From Polynucleobacter sp. JS-JIR-II-50 (GTDB taxonomy: Bacteria > Pseudomonadota > Gammaproteobacteria > Burkholderiales > Burkholderiaceae): 64,000 bases of DNA. The stretch lies in NCBI RefSeq assembly GCF_018687895.1, contig NZ_CP061307.1, positions 682,001 through 746,000 on the forward strand. Reading direction: 5' to 3'. The translations under genes were made by a program, and so were the position numbers. The notes under the pieces are model-generated. The model saw nothing but the letters and a program-made list of their open reading frames with translations. It did no database searches and had not been told where the DNA came from. The first letter of the stretch is position 1. Every line of letters begins with the position of its first letter. Of this stretch, positions 1-8,870 are shown piece by piece.

Positions 1-1
1 G

Positions 2-145
2 CCAGAAATGATGCAACAGTTTTCCGAGCAAATTACAGAAGATGTAGAGCAGCTTTGGGCTAAAAAGCCCATGCAAGCATTCGCTCCTGAAGGGGTATGC
101 CAATACTGCGAAGCAAGAGGCATTTGCAGGAAGGGGATTTGGTGA
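2..145 (+). CDS. C-terminal end of AddB-like PD-(D/E)XK nuclease (partial)
   Basis: Only the last 47 codons are present; the gene runs off the left edge. The tail carries a Cys-x2-Cys-x5-Cys cluster (VCQYCEARGIC) close to the stop. AddB-type RecB-family nucleases hold such cysteines at the C-terminus as part of a 4Fe-4S cluster; the fourth cysteine would lie upstream of the window. The TGA stop overlaps the GTG start of the following AddA-like gene, which supports a two-subunit helicase-nuclease operon for double-strand break processing. The family call rests on this short tail plus the neighbour; the general frame call is secure. Confidence 0.72.
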   Translation, partial: PEMMQQFSEQITEDVEQLWAKKPMQAFAPEGVCQYCEARGICRKGIW

Positions 146-3100
146 GCGATCAGATTAACGCGTTGCCAGAGAAGCAGCCTTATTCAGAGAAGCTTGCTTG
201 TGATCCACAGCGTTCGGTCATTGTGTCAGCTTGCGCAGGCAGTGGCAAGACTTGGTTATTGGTGGCGCGGATGGTGCGACTATTGCTTGATGATGTGAAG
301 CCACAAGAGATGCTCGCACTCACGTTTACACGCAAAGCGGCGCAAGAAATGCGTGACCGCCTATATGGATTACTTGAACAATTTTCAAAAAGTGACGATG
401 TCTCTTTGATGAAAGACTTAACCGCTCGGGGTATAGAAAAAGAGCAGGCCGAAAAATATCTACCCAAGGCTAAAGCACTTTATGAGCAGGTGCTGGCAAA
501 CCCACAACCAATTGTGATTGATACCTTTCATGGTTGGTTTGGCAGGTTACTGGGCGTAGCTCCAGTATCAATGGGCATTCAGCCAGGGTTTAAGTTGCGT
601 GAAGATGCTAAGCGACTGCAAGAGGAGTGTCTTGATGATTGGTGGGGTGATCTCACTCCAGAATTGAAAGCGCATTACGATGTTTTGCTGAAGTATTTGG
701 GCTCACACGAGACGCAAAAACTTTTAATGGGCAAAAGTAGCCTCTTTAAACAGAGAGGTGCATGGACTTTCTTTGCTAAGCAATGCGATCAAGCGGGTAT
801 CACCCCAATAGAGCGCTTGAAGCAATCCCTAAATAAACTGAATCTATCCAATCCATTACTAGCTCAGTGGAATGCGCCTAATGCGCTGGCAGACTTACAG
901 TTTTTAGCACGCTGTTTTGAAAATAGTAGCGCAAAAGATAGCGATCTTCTGAAATACTTGGTTCCTGCAATCGCCTGCAAAGAGAATGCTGGCGATGTAC
1001 TTGAGGTTGCAGTTAATTTTCAAACCACTTTCTTAACCAAGGAACCAAAATACCGTAGCAATAACGACAAGGCTTTAGGAGAAGCGAAGAAATATCTTGA
1101 GAAGATGGGTGAGGCTCATCGCATTGATGAGCACATCGCCATTAAGCAGAATTGGGGCCATGCTTTTGAGGAATACCTGTTATGGCAAGCAGAGCAGGAT
1201 ATCTTTGCAATCAATGAAGCCTGGTTTGCTCTAAATCAATCCATGATGGCGCACGCCAACGCTCAAAAAGAAAATATGCGCGTGCGTGATTTCGATGACT
1301 TAGAGCTTGGTGTCAGCTTGCTGATGAGCGATGCCGCTAATGCTGCCTACCTTCAATCTCGCTTAGATGCTAAATACAAGCAAATATTGGTTGATGAGTT
1401 CCAGGATACCAATCCGCTGCAATGGCAAATTCTGCGAGCTTGGTTGGCAGGTTATAGCGAAGGTGATGAGAGACCAAAAGTCTTTATTGTGGGTGACCCC
1501 AAACAATCGATTTATCGCTTCCGTCGCGCTGATCCGAGATTATTTGTAAGTGCAGCCCAGTTTTTGCATCAATACCATGCCGCCGTTTACATTGAACAAG
1601 ATAAAACGCGCCGTAATGCAGGTGAAATCAATAAAGCGGTAAATACAATCTTTCAGGGCGAGCAAGTTCCCCCCGATTACCCATACTCAGAACAGCAAAC
1701 GCTTTGGGCTGCTCCTGATGAGGGCAAGCCCATCGACGTTTATGCTCAACAAGGCGAAATTTATTTACTACCGCTGATTCCTTATGTGGAACAAATTCAA
1801 GAGTTACGAGAAGGCAGCGCTTTTGATGGCGCCATTGCGGATTCAAGTGAAACTGTTGGAGTGATTCAGCGTCAACGTGAGGGTGAGTTGGTTGCGCGCC
1901 TCATTAAAGAAATTATTGCTACGCGTAAGGTGGCAGATAAAGAGGGGGGGGAGGAAATGTGGCGCGAGGCCAGGGCGAGTGATTTCCTGTTGCTGGTAAA
2001 GCGTCGTAAATATTTGCCTCAATACGAAAGAGCGTTGCGTGATGTCAAGCTTGCTTATGAGAGTCCACGCTTAGGCGGTCTGCTCAATACTCTTGAGATA
2101 GACGACCTGATTGCTTTGCTGACTGTGCTAGTAACCCCTCGCCATGACTTGCCATTGGCGCAGGTGCTTAGAACCCCGATTTTTGGTTTTATAGAGAAAC
2201 AAATGCAGCAATTGGCAGTGGCGATGACCTCTGGCCATTACCGCTCCTGGTGGGATGCATTGCAAGACAGTAGGGATGCCAAGCTGCAAGTGGCTGCGCG
2301 TTATTTAAAGCATTGGCATCTTTTAGGTCAGCGCTTGCCGGTTCATGACCTGCTTGATCGTATTTACCAAGAGGGTGATGTGCGCCTGAAATACGCTGCG
2401 GTCTGTCAGGATCTCGATCGACCACAGGTCTTGGCAAACCTGGACGCCTTCTTAGAGGTGGCGCTCAATCAAGACGGTGGTCAATACCCTAGCTTGAGTC
2501 GCTTTATTCAGGAAATTAACATTAAGCGCCGCGGGGATGATGATGAAACCCCCGATGAAGGTGATGTGGATGCGGCAAGTGATGACAACTTGGTTGATGT
2601 AGATGAAGGGAGCGAGATGTCAGAGGAGGATCGTCATAAGCGTGTGCGCTTGATGACTATTCATGGTGCCAAGGGATTGGAATCACCCTTTGTCATTATT
2701 CTCGATGCAAATAATACCGATACCAATGTGGATTACAGCGGAGTGTTGATAGACTGGTCTCCGCAAGAAGAGGGGCCATCACATCTATCGTTATTTACGT
2801 CTAAAACATTGACAAGCCCACGCAGTGAAATCAATGAAGCGGAGAAGCAAATTGGTGAAAAAGAAAACTGGAACTTGCTTTATGTTGCAATGACCCGTGC
2901 GCGACAAGGTTTATGGATTAGTGGTGATGCTCAAAAACCAACCGTCAACAATCCTAGCGGCTTGGATAAAGTATCTTGGTATGGGAAGGCGAGTAATGTT
3001 GGGTTGGCCATTTACCAGGTAAATCAGCAAGCTGTAGCCACAGAAGAGGTTGAGGCTATTAAACTTATGCAAGCAAACGCGGTTGAGGATTTTGTCTTGG

Positions 3101-3675
3101 ACTGGAATCCCGCACAAGAAAGTCATGCGCAAATGTTGTCTGATATCGAAAGCGGCGTCACAGTTGAAGTATTTGCAGGCGAGGGCGAGCGGGCAGAAGA
3201 TCCCGACCCAGAAATTTTGGAAGAAGGTACGAACTTCCATAAATTACTCGAGTTCCTCACCCCAGATTCCAGTAATGAAACAAAGCCACCTATGCCAAGC
3301 GAGCAAGAGCTCATGAATTGGCTTGCTGTAGATCAGGAACATGCGAAAGCGCTACTCACTCGTACTAGTAAAGTATTAGAGACACCTGAGCTCAAACGCT
3401 ACCTGACATCGGGTGAATGGCTGCAGGCGTGGAATGAACTAGATATCGCTAGCAAGGATGGCAAGAGCTATCGCATGGATCGTTTGGTGGAGCTTGACGA
3501 TCATTTGGCCATCATCGATTACAAGCTCACTATCCCAGAGGTGGGTAGCGAGAAATATGAAAAGTACCGCAAGCAGTTACAGGGCTACCAGGCTGAGTTA
3601 ACCCGAATTAGAAAAGACAAGCCAAACAAGGCTTACTTGATTTCGTCTAAGGGTGAGATAGTCGAAGTAAGGTAA
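142..3675 (+). CDS. addA: AddA/RecB-like UvrD-family helicase-nuclease
   Basis: A large superfamily 1A helicase, about 1177 residues from the chosen start. Visible motifs in order are Walker A (ACAGSGKTWLL, near residue 35), motif II with ILVDEFQDTNPLQW, motif III with GDPKQSIYRFRRADP, motif V with LMTIHGAKGLESP, and motif VI with LLYVAMTRARQG. The C-terminal 60 residues hold a RecB-type nuclease core (MDRLVELDD then IIDYKLT). It should unwind and degrade DNA ends with the preceding AddB-like subunit, feeding RecA recombination. The GTG at 142 was preferred over the in-frame ATG at 97 because AGGAAGGGG precedes it at proper spacing and it overlaps the upstream stop. An acidic loop near residues 830-860 looks unstructured. 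Confidence 0.9.
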   Translation: MSDQINALPEKQPYSEKLACDPQRSVIVSACAGSGKTWLLVARMVRLLLDDVKPQEMLALTFTRKAAQEMRDRLYGLLEQFSKSDDVSLMKDLTARGIEKEQAEKYLPKAKALYEQVLANPQPIVIDTFHGWFGRLLGVAPVSMGIQPGFKLREDAKRLQEECLDDWWGDLTPELKAHYDVLLKYLGSHETQKLLMGKSSLFKQRGAWTFFAKQCDQAGITPIERLKQSLNKLNLSNPLLAQWNAPNALADLQFLARCFENSSAKDSDLLKYLVPAIACKENAGDVLEVAVNFQTTFLTKEPKYRSNNDKALGEAKKYLEKMGEAHRIDEHIAIKQNWGHAFEEYLLWQAEQDIFAINEAWFALNQSMMAHANAQKENMRVRDFDDLELGVSLLMSDAANAAYLQSRLDAKYKQILVDEFQDTNPLQWQILRAWLAGYSEGDERPKVFIVGDPKQSIYRFRRADPRLFVSAAQFLHQYHAAVYIEQDKTRRNAGEINKAVNTIFQGEQVPPDYPYSEQQTLWAAPDEGKPIDVYAQQGEIYLLPLIPYVEQIQELREGSAFDGAIADSSETVGVIQRQREGELVARLIKEIIATRKVADKEGGEEMWREARASDFLLLVKRRKYLPQYERALRDVKLAYESPRLGGLLNTLEIDDLIALLTVLVTPRHDLPLAQVLRTPIFGFIEKQMQQLAVAMTSGHYRSWWDALQDSRDAKLQVAARYLKHWHLLGQRLPVHDLLDRIYQEGDVRLKYAAVCQDLDRPQVLANLDAFLEVALNQDGGQYPSLSRFIQEINIKRRGDDDETPDEGDVDAASDDNLVDVDEGSEMSEEDRHKRVRLMTIHGAKGLESPFVIILDANNTDTNVDYSGVLIDWSPQEEGPSHLSLFTSKTLTSPRSEINEAEKQIGEKENWNLLYVAMTRARQGLWISGDAQKPTVNNPSGLDKVSWYGKASNVGLAIYQVNQQAVATEEVEAIKLMQANAVEDFVLDWNPAQESHAQMLSDIESGVTVEVFAGEGERAEDPDPEILEEGTNFHKLLEFLTPDSSNETKPPMPSEQELMNWLAVDQEHAKALLTRTSKVLETPELKRYLTSGEWLQAWNELDIASKDGKSYRMDRLVELDDHLAIIDYKLTIPEVGSEKYEKYRKQLQGYQAELTRIRKDKPNKAYLISSKGEIVEVR

Positions 3676-3679
3676 ATCC

Positions 3680-4027
3680 TTAAGCTGCAGCCTTGAATTT
3701 GTTGGTCATTAAAGCGCCTTTGCTCAACTTCTTTTCAACAGTAGATATTGATTTGGATTCTCTTTTCACTTCACCAAGGACTTGATTGATAAAAGTTTGC
3801 CAGCCTTCCCCCTTGGATTTATAAAAATCTAAAGTTTCCTTATCAATTCTTAGGGTAACCTGCTCTTTAGCTCCACTGCCTAAGGGTCTCCCTCTGCCCC
3901 GAACCGCTCGGTGTTTAATTTCATTCCACTCTTCTTCTGTGATGGGCGGGTTGTCAGGATCGGATAGGGCTTCCTTGGTAATTGCAGCATCCTCTTTGGC
4001 ACTCGGTCTAATTAGTTTTTTCTTCAT
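3680..4027 (-). CDS. brnA: BrnA-family antitoxin
   Basis: A 115-residue protein with the BrnA layout: a polar N-terminal toxin-binding half containing ITEEEWNEIK, then a ribbon-helix-helix DNA-binding half (QVTLRIDKETLDFYKSKG, then GWQTFINQVL). BrnA neutralises the BrnT ribonuclease and represses its own operon. It follows brnT with a 20 bp overlap, the usual toxin-first order. A GAGG Shine-Dalgarno lies before its ATG inside brnT. The tail after the DNA-binding domain (about 25 residues ending NKFKAAA) is longer than in compact family members. It reads convergently toward the helicase gene. Confidence 0.85.
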   Translation of the reverse strand: MKKKLIRPSAKEDAAITKEALSDPDNPPITEEEWNEIKHRAVRGRGRPLGSGAKEQVTLRIDKETLDFYKSKGEGWQTFINQVLGEVKRESKSISTVEKKLSKGALMTNKFKAAA

Positions 4028-4280
4028 AAAAATTTACCTCACGGGCGTTTGCTTTTCTTAGGCTAATAATTCTGATTGCTATTTTTGATTCAACATAAAC
4101 CACGCAATACACGCGTTGATTATTTGGAATCAGGGCAATGCGCCTTTCTTCACCATAATCTTTTCTTTGGTCGACCCAGTTATAGGAGGCATTCCAATCA
4201 AGTAGCTTTGCATCTGAAAGGGGTGGGCCATGTTTTGAAAGGTTTAAATCATTTTTTGCCGAATCATAAGTGAATTTCAT
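4008..4280 (-). CDS. brnT: BrnT-family ribonuclease toxin
   Basis: A 90-residue RelE-fold BrnT toxin. Family hallmarks visible are the start FTYDSAKNDLNLSKHG (usual FxWDxxKxxxNxxKHG), the middle stretch DYGEERRIALIP, the strand VYCVVYVES, and the end IRIISLRKANAREVNFYEE (usual RIISARxAxxxExxxYE). BrnT cleaves RNA and halts growth when BrnA is lost. In this copy the usual aromatic after F-x is Y, and S replaces A in RIISAR; neither should matter. No clear ribosome site precedes its ATG. An inverted repeat lies directly upstream and may be the operator. Confidence 0.88.
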   Translation of the reverse strand: MKFTYDSAKNDLNLSKHGPPLSDAKLLDWNASYNWVDQRKDYGEERRIALIPNNQRVYCVVYVESKIAIRIISLRKANAREVNFYEEKTN

Positions 4281-4288
4281 CGGAAATA

Positions 4289-4335
4289 TTGTAGTTACGT
4301 TAAATCATAACACCAATGAATTAATATAACTACAA
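4289..4335 (-). promoter_or_regulatory. Candidate BrnA operator (inverted repeat upstream of brnT)
   Basis: TTGTAGTTA (4289-4297) and its exact complement TAACTACAA (4327-4335) flank the region where the brnTA promoter must sit, 9-55 bases upstream of brnT. A weak minus-strand -10-like TATGAT or TGTTAT lies between the arms. BrnA proteins autorepress, so two half-sites flanking the promoter fit an operator. The role is inferred from position and symmetry. Confidence 0.45.
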
Positions 4336-4375
4336 AAATTATGGGAAATCCAATAAAGGAGTGGTTAGGAAGGGC

Positions 4376-4522
4376 ATGAAGCACTATCATTGGAATATGG
4401 AACGTTTCCCCTTCATTCTCGAGCTAGTAGAAGTTGCGCAGCCCTGGTTCTTCCGAGCTAGCGTTTACCTATCCAATGCATTTCTGGATGATCCCGCGAT
4501 TCTGGCATTTGCTTTTTGCTAA
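4376..4522 (+). CDS. Small hypothetical ORF, 48 codons
   Basis: ATG preceded by AGGAAGG four to five bases upstream, with a second AAAGGAG further up. The product begins MKHYHWNMERFPFILELVE and is rich in aromatic and aliphatic residues, but has no clean transmembrane segment or known domain. It ends just before a strong bidirectional hairpin terminator, which would suit a short monocistronic message. It is divergent from brnTA. It may be a true small protein or the degraded remnant of a longer gene. Confidence 0.3.
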   Translation: MKHYHWNMERFPFILELVEVAQPWFFRASVYLSNAFLDDPAILAFAFC

Positions 4523-4543
4523 AACAGAAAGCAAGCGCCCAAT

Positions 4544-4573
4544 AAAAAACCACCGAACATGCGGTGGTTTTTT
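4544..4573. terminator. Bidirectional intrinsic terminator
   Basis: A 12-bp perfect stem (AAAAAACCACCG / CGGTGGTTTTTT) with a 6-base loop, followed by T-rich sequence on both strands. It closes the leftward ttuC-tctC operon, whose last stop is 20 bases away, and can also end the small rightward ORF. Confidence 0.85.
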
Positions 4574-4592
4574 ATTTAAGGAAGTTAAAGTC

Positions 4593-5555
4593 TTACTTAA
4601 TCATCCCTGCATTCTTGGCATCATCCATGGCTTGAGCTGTTTTCTCTTTCATGAATGCCGGCATCTTTGCTAGAGGAACATCCACAATCACAAAGCCAGC
4701 ATCTTCCAATTTCTTTTTAGTCTCGGGATCGGCATTGAGCTGTGCGAAGTAGTCAGACATCTTTTGCTGCAATATCAGCGGAGTTGCTTTGGGCACGGCA
4801 ACGCCACGATAAGCGCCGTCTACCCAGTTCAATCCCAGTTCTTTAAAGGTTGGCACGTCTGGTAGAGCGGGATTACGTTTCTCAGTAGCAATTGCTAGCG
4901 TACGCACTTTTCCTTTTTGCTGAATAGCCAAAGGTAGATAACCCATCGCGCCATCAACGTGCATTCCAATCAGGGCGGTAATCAAATCGCCCGTGCCTTT
5001 AAAGGGAACGTAAGTAATTTTGACGCCAGCCAGTTTATTGAGGCGCTCGACTGCCATGTGGTTGGCTGAGAACTGTGCGGATCCAGCAAGCGTCATCTTG
5101 CCGGGATCTTTTTTGGCAGCCGCAATAAATTCTTGATAGGTCTTGTAAGGACTATCTGCGGAAACCATCAAAGCATCAGGGGTGAAGTGGTAGTAGTAGA
5201 TCGCATTAATATCTTCAGTCTTGTACTGAATGCCTTCCTGTAGCGGCTGTAAGATGGTGTGTGGAATATTCACACCCACTACCGTTGTGCCGTCGGCAGG
5301 ATAGGTATTCATAGTGCTCCATACCAATGCGCCACCAGCACCAGCACGGTTCATCACTACCATGGGCTGCTTAAATTTCTTGGCAGAGATGTCGGCTTGG
5401 TAACGTGCGACTAAATCGGATTCCCCGGCAGGCGGGAAGGGGATGATGTACTGAATGGTTTTGTCGGGGAAGGGTTGAGCATGCGCGCCGGATAACAAGC
5501 CAAGTGAGACCAGGCCAATACTCAGCAATCTACTTAGCAATTTAAATAGCTTCAT
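4593..5555 (-). CDS. Bug/TctC-family periplasmic solute-binding protein
   Basis: 320 residues, the usual size for tripartite tricarboxylate transporter receptors. A Sec signal peptide (LLSIGLVSLGLLSGAHAQ) is followed by the Bug-family opening FPDKTIQYIIPFPPAGESD, then MVVMNRAGAGGA, with VPFKGTGDLITALIGMHVDGA in the middle. These proteins capture carboxylates in the periplasm. It is the second gene of a pair with a tartrate-type dehydrogenase (4 bp overlap), so a hydroxy-dicarboxylate such as tartrate or malate is a reasonable guess for the ligand. No TctA/TctB membrane genes are present here, so it may be an orphan receptor or serve a remote permease. Confidence 0.88.
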   Translation of the reverse strand: MKLFKLLSRLLSIGLVSLGLLSGAHAQPFPDKTIQYIIPFPPAGESDLVARYQADISAKKFKQPMVVMNRAGAGGALVWSTMNTYPADGTTVVGVNIPHTILQPLQEGIQYKTEDINAIYYYHFTPDALMVSADSPYKTYQEFIAAAKKDPGKMTLAGSAQFSANHMAVERLNKLAGVKITYVPFKGTGDLITALIGMHVDGAMGYLPLAIQQKGKVRTLAIATEKRNPALPDVPTFKELGLNWVDGAYRGVAVPKATPLILQQKMSDYFAQLNADPETKKKLEDAGFVIVDVPLAKMPAFMKEKTAQAMDDAKNAGMIK

Positions 5556-6619
5556 TTGGAGATCTCCTCAATGACTGCATTGGTAACGTCACTCATCATG
5601 GCGGTGCCGCCTAAATCACGAGTGTGCAACTTAGGATTGGCCGTTACTTTTTCAATGGCTGCCATTAACTTTGCGCCGAGCGCTTTCTCACTCAGGAAGT
5701 CGAGCATCATCACTGCTGACCAGAAGGTGCCAATTGGATTGGCAAGACCTTTGCCCATAATGTCAAAAGCAGAACCATGAATCGGTTCAAACATGGATGG
5801 GTAGCGACGCTCTGGGTCGAGGTTTCCAGTAGGCGCAATGCCTAGGCTACCGGCTAATGCAGCTGCCAAATCACTGAGTACGTCTGCATGTAAATTGGTA
5901 GCAACGATGGTATCCAAAGATTCGGGGCGATTGACCATGCGCGCAGTAGCAGCATCAACCAACTCTTTATCCCAAGTGACATCCGGAAAATCTTTGGCAA
6001 CAATATTGGCAATCTCGTCCCACATCACCATGCCATGGCGCTGTGCGTTGGATTTGGTAATCACGGTGATGTGCTTGCGAGGGCGTGACTGCGCTAACTT
6101 AAAAGCGAAGCGCTGTACGCGCTCAACGCCAACGCGCGTCATGATGCTCATATCAGAGGCAACCTCAATGGGATGGCCTTGATGGGCTCTACCGCCTACA
6201 CCAGAGTATTCGCCTTCAGAGTTCTCGCGCACAATCACCCAATCAAGCTGATCTGGCTTGCAATTGCGTAGTGGTGTTTCAATCCCGGGAAGAATGCGCG
6301 TAGGGCGTACGTTTGCATATTGATCAAAGCCCTGACAAATTTTGAGACGCAAGCCCCACAAAGTAATGTGATCCGGAATCTTAGGGTCGCCAGCTGAGCC
6401 GAACAAAATCGCATCTTTAGAACGCAAAGGTTCGAGACCATCCTCGGGCATCATGATGCCGTGCTTGCGGTAGTAGTCGCCACCCCAATCAAAGTGCTCA
6501 AATTCAAAAGCGACTTCAGGATGTTTTTTGCTTAAGGCATTCAATACCTTCTCGCATTCCGGGATTACTTCTTTGCCAATGCCGTCACCTGGGATGGATG
6601 CGATCTTATACGTCTTCAT
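5552..6619 (-). CDS. Tartrate dehydrogenase / D-malate dehydrogenase family
   Basis: 355 residues of the isocitrate/isopropylmalate dehydrogenase superfamily. It starts with the nucleotide-fold signature KIASIPGDGIGKEVIPE. WGLRLKICQGFDQYANVRP, the substrate-loop arginines, VIVRENSEGEYSGVGGR, and the metal-site segment TNLHADVLSDLAAALAGS fit the TtuC/DmlA branch rather than LeuB. Expected activity is NAD-dependent oxidative decarboxylation of D-malate and/or oxidation of tartrate. The stop overlaps the start of the TctC-like gene (ATGA), so uptake receptor and catabolic enzyme are translationally coupled. It may equally be a promiscuous beta-decarboxylating dehydrogenase. Confidence 0.85.
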   Translation of the reverse strand: MKTYKIASIPGDGIGKEVIPECEKVLNALSKKHPEVAFEFEHFDWGGDYYRKHGIMMPEDGLEPLRSKDAILFGSAGDPKIPDHITLWGLRLKICQGFDQYANVRPTRILPGIETPLRNCKPDQLDWVIVRENSEGEYSGVGGRAHQGHPIEVASDMSIMTRVGVERVQRFAFKLAQSRPRKHITVITKSNAQRHGMVMWDEIANIVAKDFPDVTWDKELVDAATARMVNRPESLDTIVATNLHADVLSDLAAALAGSLGIAPTGNLDPERRYPSMFEPIHGSAFDIMGKGLANPIGTFWSAVMMLDFLSEKALGAKLMAAIEKVTANPKLHTRDLGGTAMMSDVTNAVIEEISK

Positions 6620-6821
6620 ATGTCTCCTACTGTTCTTTTTATATGAGCCACTGGATCACTTCCGCAGTAACTTCTAGAACCATTATGCAATTCCTTGGGG
6701 GGCAATATGAGTAGGGTCAACTCGGGGTTTATGACTAGGGAGGCCGAGAAAAAAGAGGGGGTGGGAGGGACTCATAGCCCCAAAACAACAAAAATAAGGC
6801 CATTTTTACGGTTTTTACATA

Positions 6822-6841
6822 TACTGTATAAACATACAGTA
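6822..6841 (+). promoter_or_regulatory. LexA (SOS) box
   Basis: TACTGTATAAACATACAGTA is a perfect CTGT-N8-ACAG palindrome with flanking T/A as in the E. coli consensus. It sits 5 bases before the umuD ATG, so LexA would cover the promoter and start region. It shows that umuDC is part of the damage regulon in this organism, provided LexA here has E. coli-type specificity, as is common in beta- and gammaproteobacteria. Confidence 0.93.
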
Positions 6842-6846
6842 TATTA

Positions 6847-7338
6847 ATGACTATGACGCAAGTAATGAAACCCGCAAAAGTAACCCTAAGCCAGGCACCA
6901 CAAGCCTTGGCAGGCCATTTTGCCGCCTATGAGCTCAAGCTCCTAAGTCATCGGATGTCAGCTGGATTCCCTAGTCCAGCGGCAGATTACGCCGAAGACG
7001 GCCTCGATCTGAACCATTACCTTGTCCAGAACAAGCCAGCTACCTTCATGTTTACCGTGAAGGGGGATTCCATGCTGGGCGCGGGGATTTGCGATGGCGA
7101 CAAGGTCGTCGTTGATAAAGCCCTTAAGCCAAAACATAAAGATATCGTGGTCGCGGTAGTGGATAGCGAGTACACCATCAAGCGCCTTTATCAGTTGCGC
7201 GGCCGTATTGAGCTCCAGCCAGAAAACCCAAACTATCAACCCATTACCTTTAATGAAGGCAGCGAGCTGCAAATCTGGGGTGTAGTGGTTGGGGTAGTGC
7301 GTAAGTACAGCAATGCCAGTGGCAGAAACGGGAAGTGA
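6847..7338 (+). CDS. umuD: UmuD, LexA-like autoprotease subunit of DNA polymerase V
   Basis: 163 residues with the S24 peptidase core. The self-cleavage site is Ala39-Gly40 (MSAGFPSPA), the nucleophile Ser75 (KGDSMLGAG) and the base Lys112 (YTIKRLY). These three lie exactly 15 positions later than Cys24-Gly25, Ser60 and Lys97 of E. coli UmuD, so the catalytic geometry is intact and only the N-terminus is longer. RecA-stimulated cleavage gives UmuD', which binds UmuC. ATG 6847 or ATG 6853 are both possible starts. A LexA box overlaps the promoter region and umuC follows directly. Confidence 0.94.
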   Translation: MTMTQVMKPAKVTLSQAPQALAGHFAAYELKLLSHRMSAGFPSPAADYAEDGLDLNHYLVQNKPATFMFTVKGDSMLGAGICDGDKVVVDKALKPKHKDIVVAVVDSEYTIKRLYQLRGRIELQPENPNYQPITFNEGSELQIWGVVVGVVRKYSNASGRNGK

Positions 7339-7339
7339 G

Positions 7340-8656
7340 ATGAACTCCAATTCACAAACCATATCAACTCCGCTCTTCGCACTCGTGGATGTAAACAACT
7401 TCTACGTTTCTTGTGAACGTGTATTTCAGCCTAAGTTGGAAGAAGTGCCGATGGTCGTGTTATCTAATAACGATGGCTGTGCTGTAGCACGTAGTGCTGA
7501 AGTCAAAGCGCTTGGCGTGAAGATGGGAACGCCTTGGTTTCAAATGAAGGACTTGGCCAAGCAGCATGGCATTCAGGCTTACTCGTCTAATTACACCTTG
7601 TATGGCGACATGAGTAGTCGTGTAGTTCAAGTGCTGAGAGCGTTCACGCCAAACCTAGAGGTTTACAGCATCGACGAGAGCTTTTTACAAATCGAGACAG
7701 TCTTAAAGCAATATCAAGACACGATTGAATTGGGTCAAAAGATTAAACAGGAAGTGAAAGATACCACTGGCTTGCCAGTCTGCGTGGGCATTGGTGCCAG
7801 CAAGACCTTGGCTAAGTTAGCCAATCACTTGGCTAAGAAACATAAGCAGTTCGTTGGCGTATGTGATGTCAACGCTATGGCCAAAGAAGAGCGCTATCAG
7901 TGGATGAGCGAGACTGAAGTGGGCGAGGTTTGGGGGGTTGGTAAACAAATTGCCAAGAAACTCAAAGCCCAAAACATTCAGAGCGTATTTGATCTTTTGC
8001 AAGCCTCACCACAAGCCATGCGTCAACAGTTTGGCGTGGTGATGGAGCGCCTCTGTTATGAGTTGCGCGGCACATCTTGCTTGCAACTAGAAGAAGTAGC
8101 GCCAGCCAAACAACAAATTATTGCCTCCCGCAGTTTTGGTAAGTTGGTGACTAGCCAGGTAGAGCTTGCGGAATCGGTTGCCACTCACGTAGCGCGTGCA
8201 GCTGAAAAGCTCAGAACCCAAAATAGCACTACGGGCGCGCTCACCGTATTTATTCAGACCAATCCGTTTAAACAAAACGAGCCACAGTATCATCAAAGCG
8301 CCACGATTCCATTAGCGGATCCAACAGATAACACTCTGACCTTAACCAATGCAGCATTGGCAGGCCTCAAGCAAATCTATCAAGCCAACTTCCGCTACAA
8401 GAAGGCGGGCGTCATCCTCAATCTGATTAGCGATAAGCCAACAGCTCAGCAATCCTTGTTTGAGGATATCGAGACTAAAGGTAAGTCTGCTCATTTGATG
8501 AAAGCGGTAGATGAGATCAACACGCGCTTTGGCAATGCATTCATCAGATCTGCGGCCGCAGGAACCAATGGCACTAAAGAAGAGTGGCAGATGAGATCAA
8601 ACAATCGGTCGCCGAACTACACCACGAGGTGGGATGAGTTACCGGTAGCCAGGTAA
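7340..8656 (+). CDS. umuC: UmuC, catalytic subunit of DNA polymerase V (Y family)
   Basis: A Y-family translesion polymerase of about 438 residues. It begins [19 protein letters not shown], which supplies the first catalytic Asp and the steric-gate region; [13 protein letters not shown] gives the second Asp and Glu. [18 protein letters not shown] and a helix-hairpin-helix ([15 protein letters not shown]) follow. ATG 7340, one base after the umuD stop and preceded by GGGAAG, was chosen over the in-frame ATG at 7313 because it begins close to the conserved N-terminus. With UmuD'2 it copies past lesions, causing SOS mutagenesis. Confidence 0.93.
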   Translation: MNSNSQTISTPLFALVDVNNFYVSCERVFQPKLEEVPMVVLSNNDGCAVARSAEVKALGVKMGTPWFQMKDLAKQHGIQAYSSNYTLYGDMSSRVVQVLRAFTPNLEVYSIDESFLQIETVLKQYQDTIELGQKIKQEVKDTTGLPVCVGIGASKTLAKLANHLAKKHKQFVGVCDVNAMAKEERYQWMSETEVGEVWGVGKQIAKKLKAQNIQSVFDLLQASPQAMRQQFGVVMERLCYELRGTSCLQLEEVAPAKQQIIASRSFGKLVTSQVELAESVATHVARAAEKLRTQNSTTGALTVFIQTNPFKQNEPQYHQSATIPLADPTDNTLTLTNAALAGLKQIYQANFRYKKAGVILNLISDKPTAQQSLFEDIETKGKSAHLMKAVDEINTRFGNAFIRSAAAGTNGTKEEWQMRSNNRSPNYTTRWDELPVAR

Positions 8657-8715
8657 AAAATTCAGTAACAAATTAATTAGCAAATAACAAGTAATAACGC
8701 ATAAAGGAGAAGCAA

Positions 8716-8847
8716 ATGGACTTACTAAACAACTTCAACGGAATTTCTCTCGTAGCCATCATGGTTTTGTCTTACTGCGCAGTATTGAAAAATACTAAGC
8801 GTCATGAAAGCGCAACAAAACAAGTCTTTAATCGTAAATATCAGTAA
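8716..8847 (+). CDS. Small single-pass membrane peptide downstream of umuDC
   Basis: 43 codons with a consensus AAAGGAG ribosome site 6 bases before the ATG. The product has a hydrophobic segment (GISLVAIMVLSYCAVL, about residues 9-24) and a basic C-terminal tail (KNTKRHESATKQVFNRKYQ), which predicts one membrane span with the tail in the cytosol. It lies 59 bases after umuC and before an intrinsic terminator, so it may be cotranscribed with umuDC. No known family was recognised. Damage-induced small membrane peptides such as TisB exist in E. coli, but no sequence relation is claimed. Confidence 0.6.
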   Translation: MDLLNNFNGISLVAIMVLSYCAVLKNTKRHESATKQVFNRKYQ

Positions 8848-8870
8848 AGAACAAGCAGTAGGCCTGGAAG

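Noticed and set aside
97..141. Upstream ATG extension of the AddA-like gene
   Set aside because: It lies inside the AddB-like frame without a ribosome site, while GTG 142 has one and couples to the upstream stop.
4434..4673. Plus-strand 79-codon ORF
   Set aside because: It runs through a terminator and antisense into the TctC gene, with no ribosome site.
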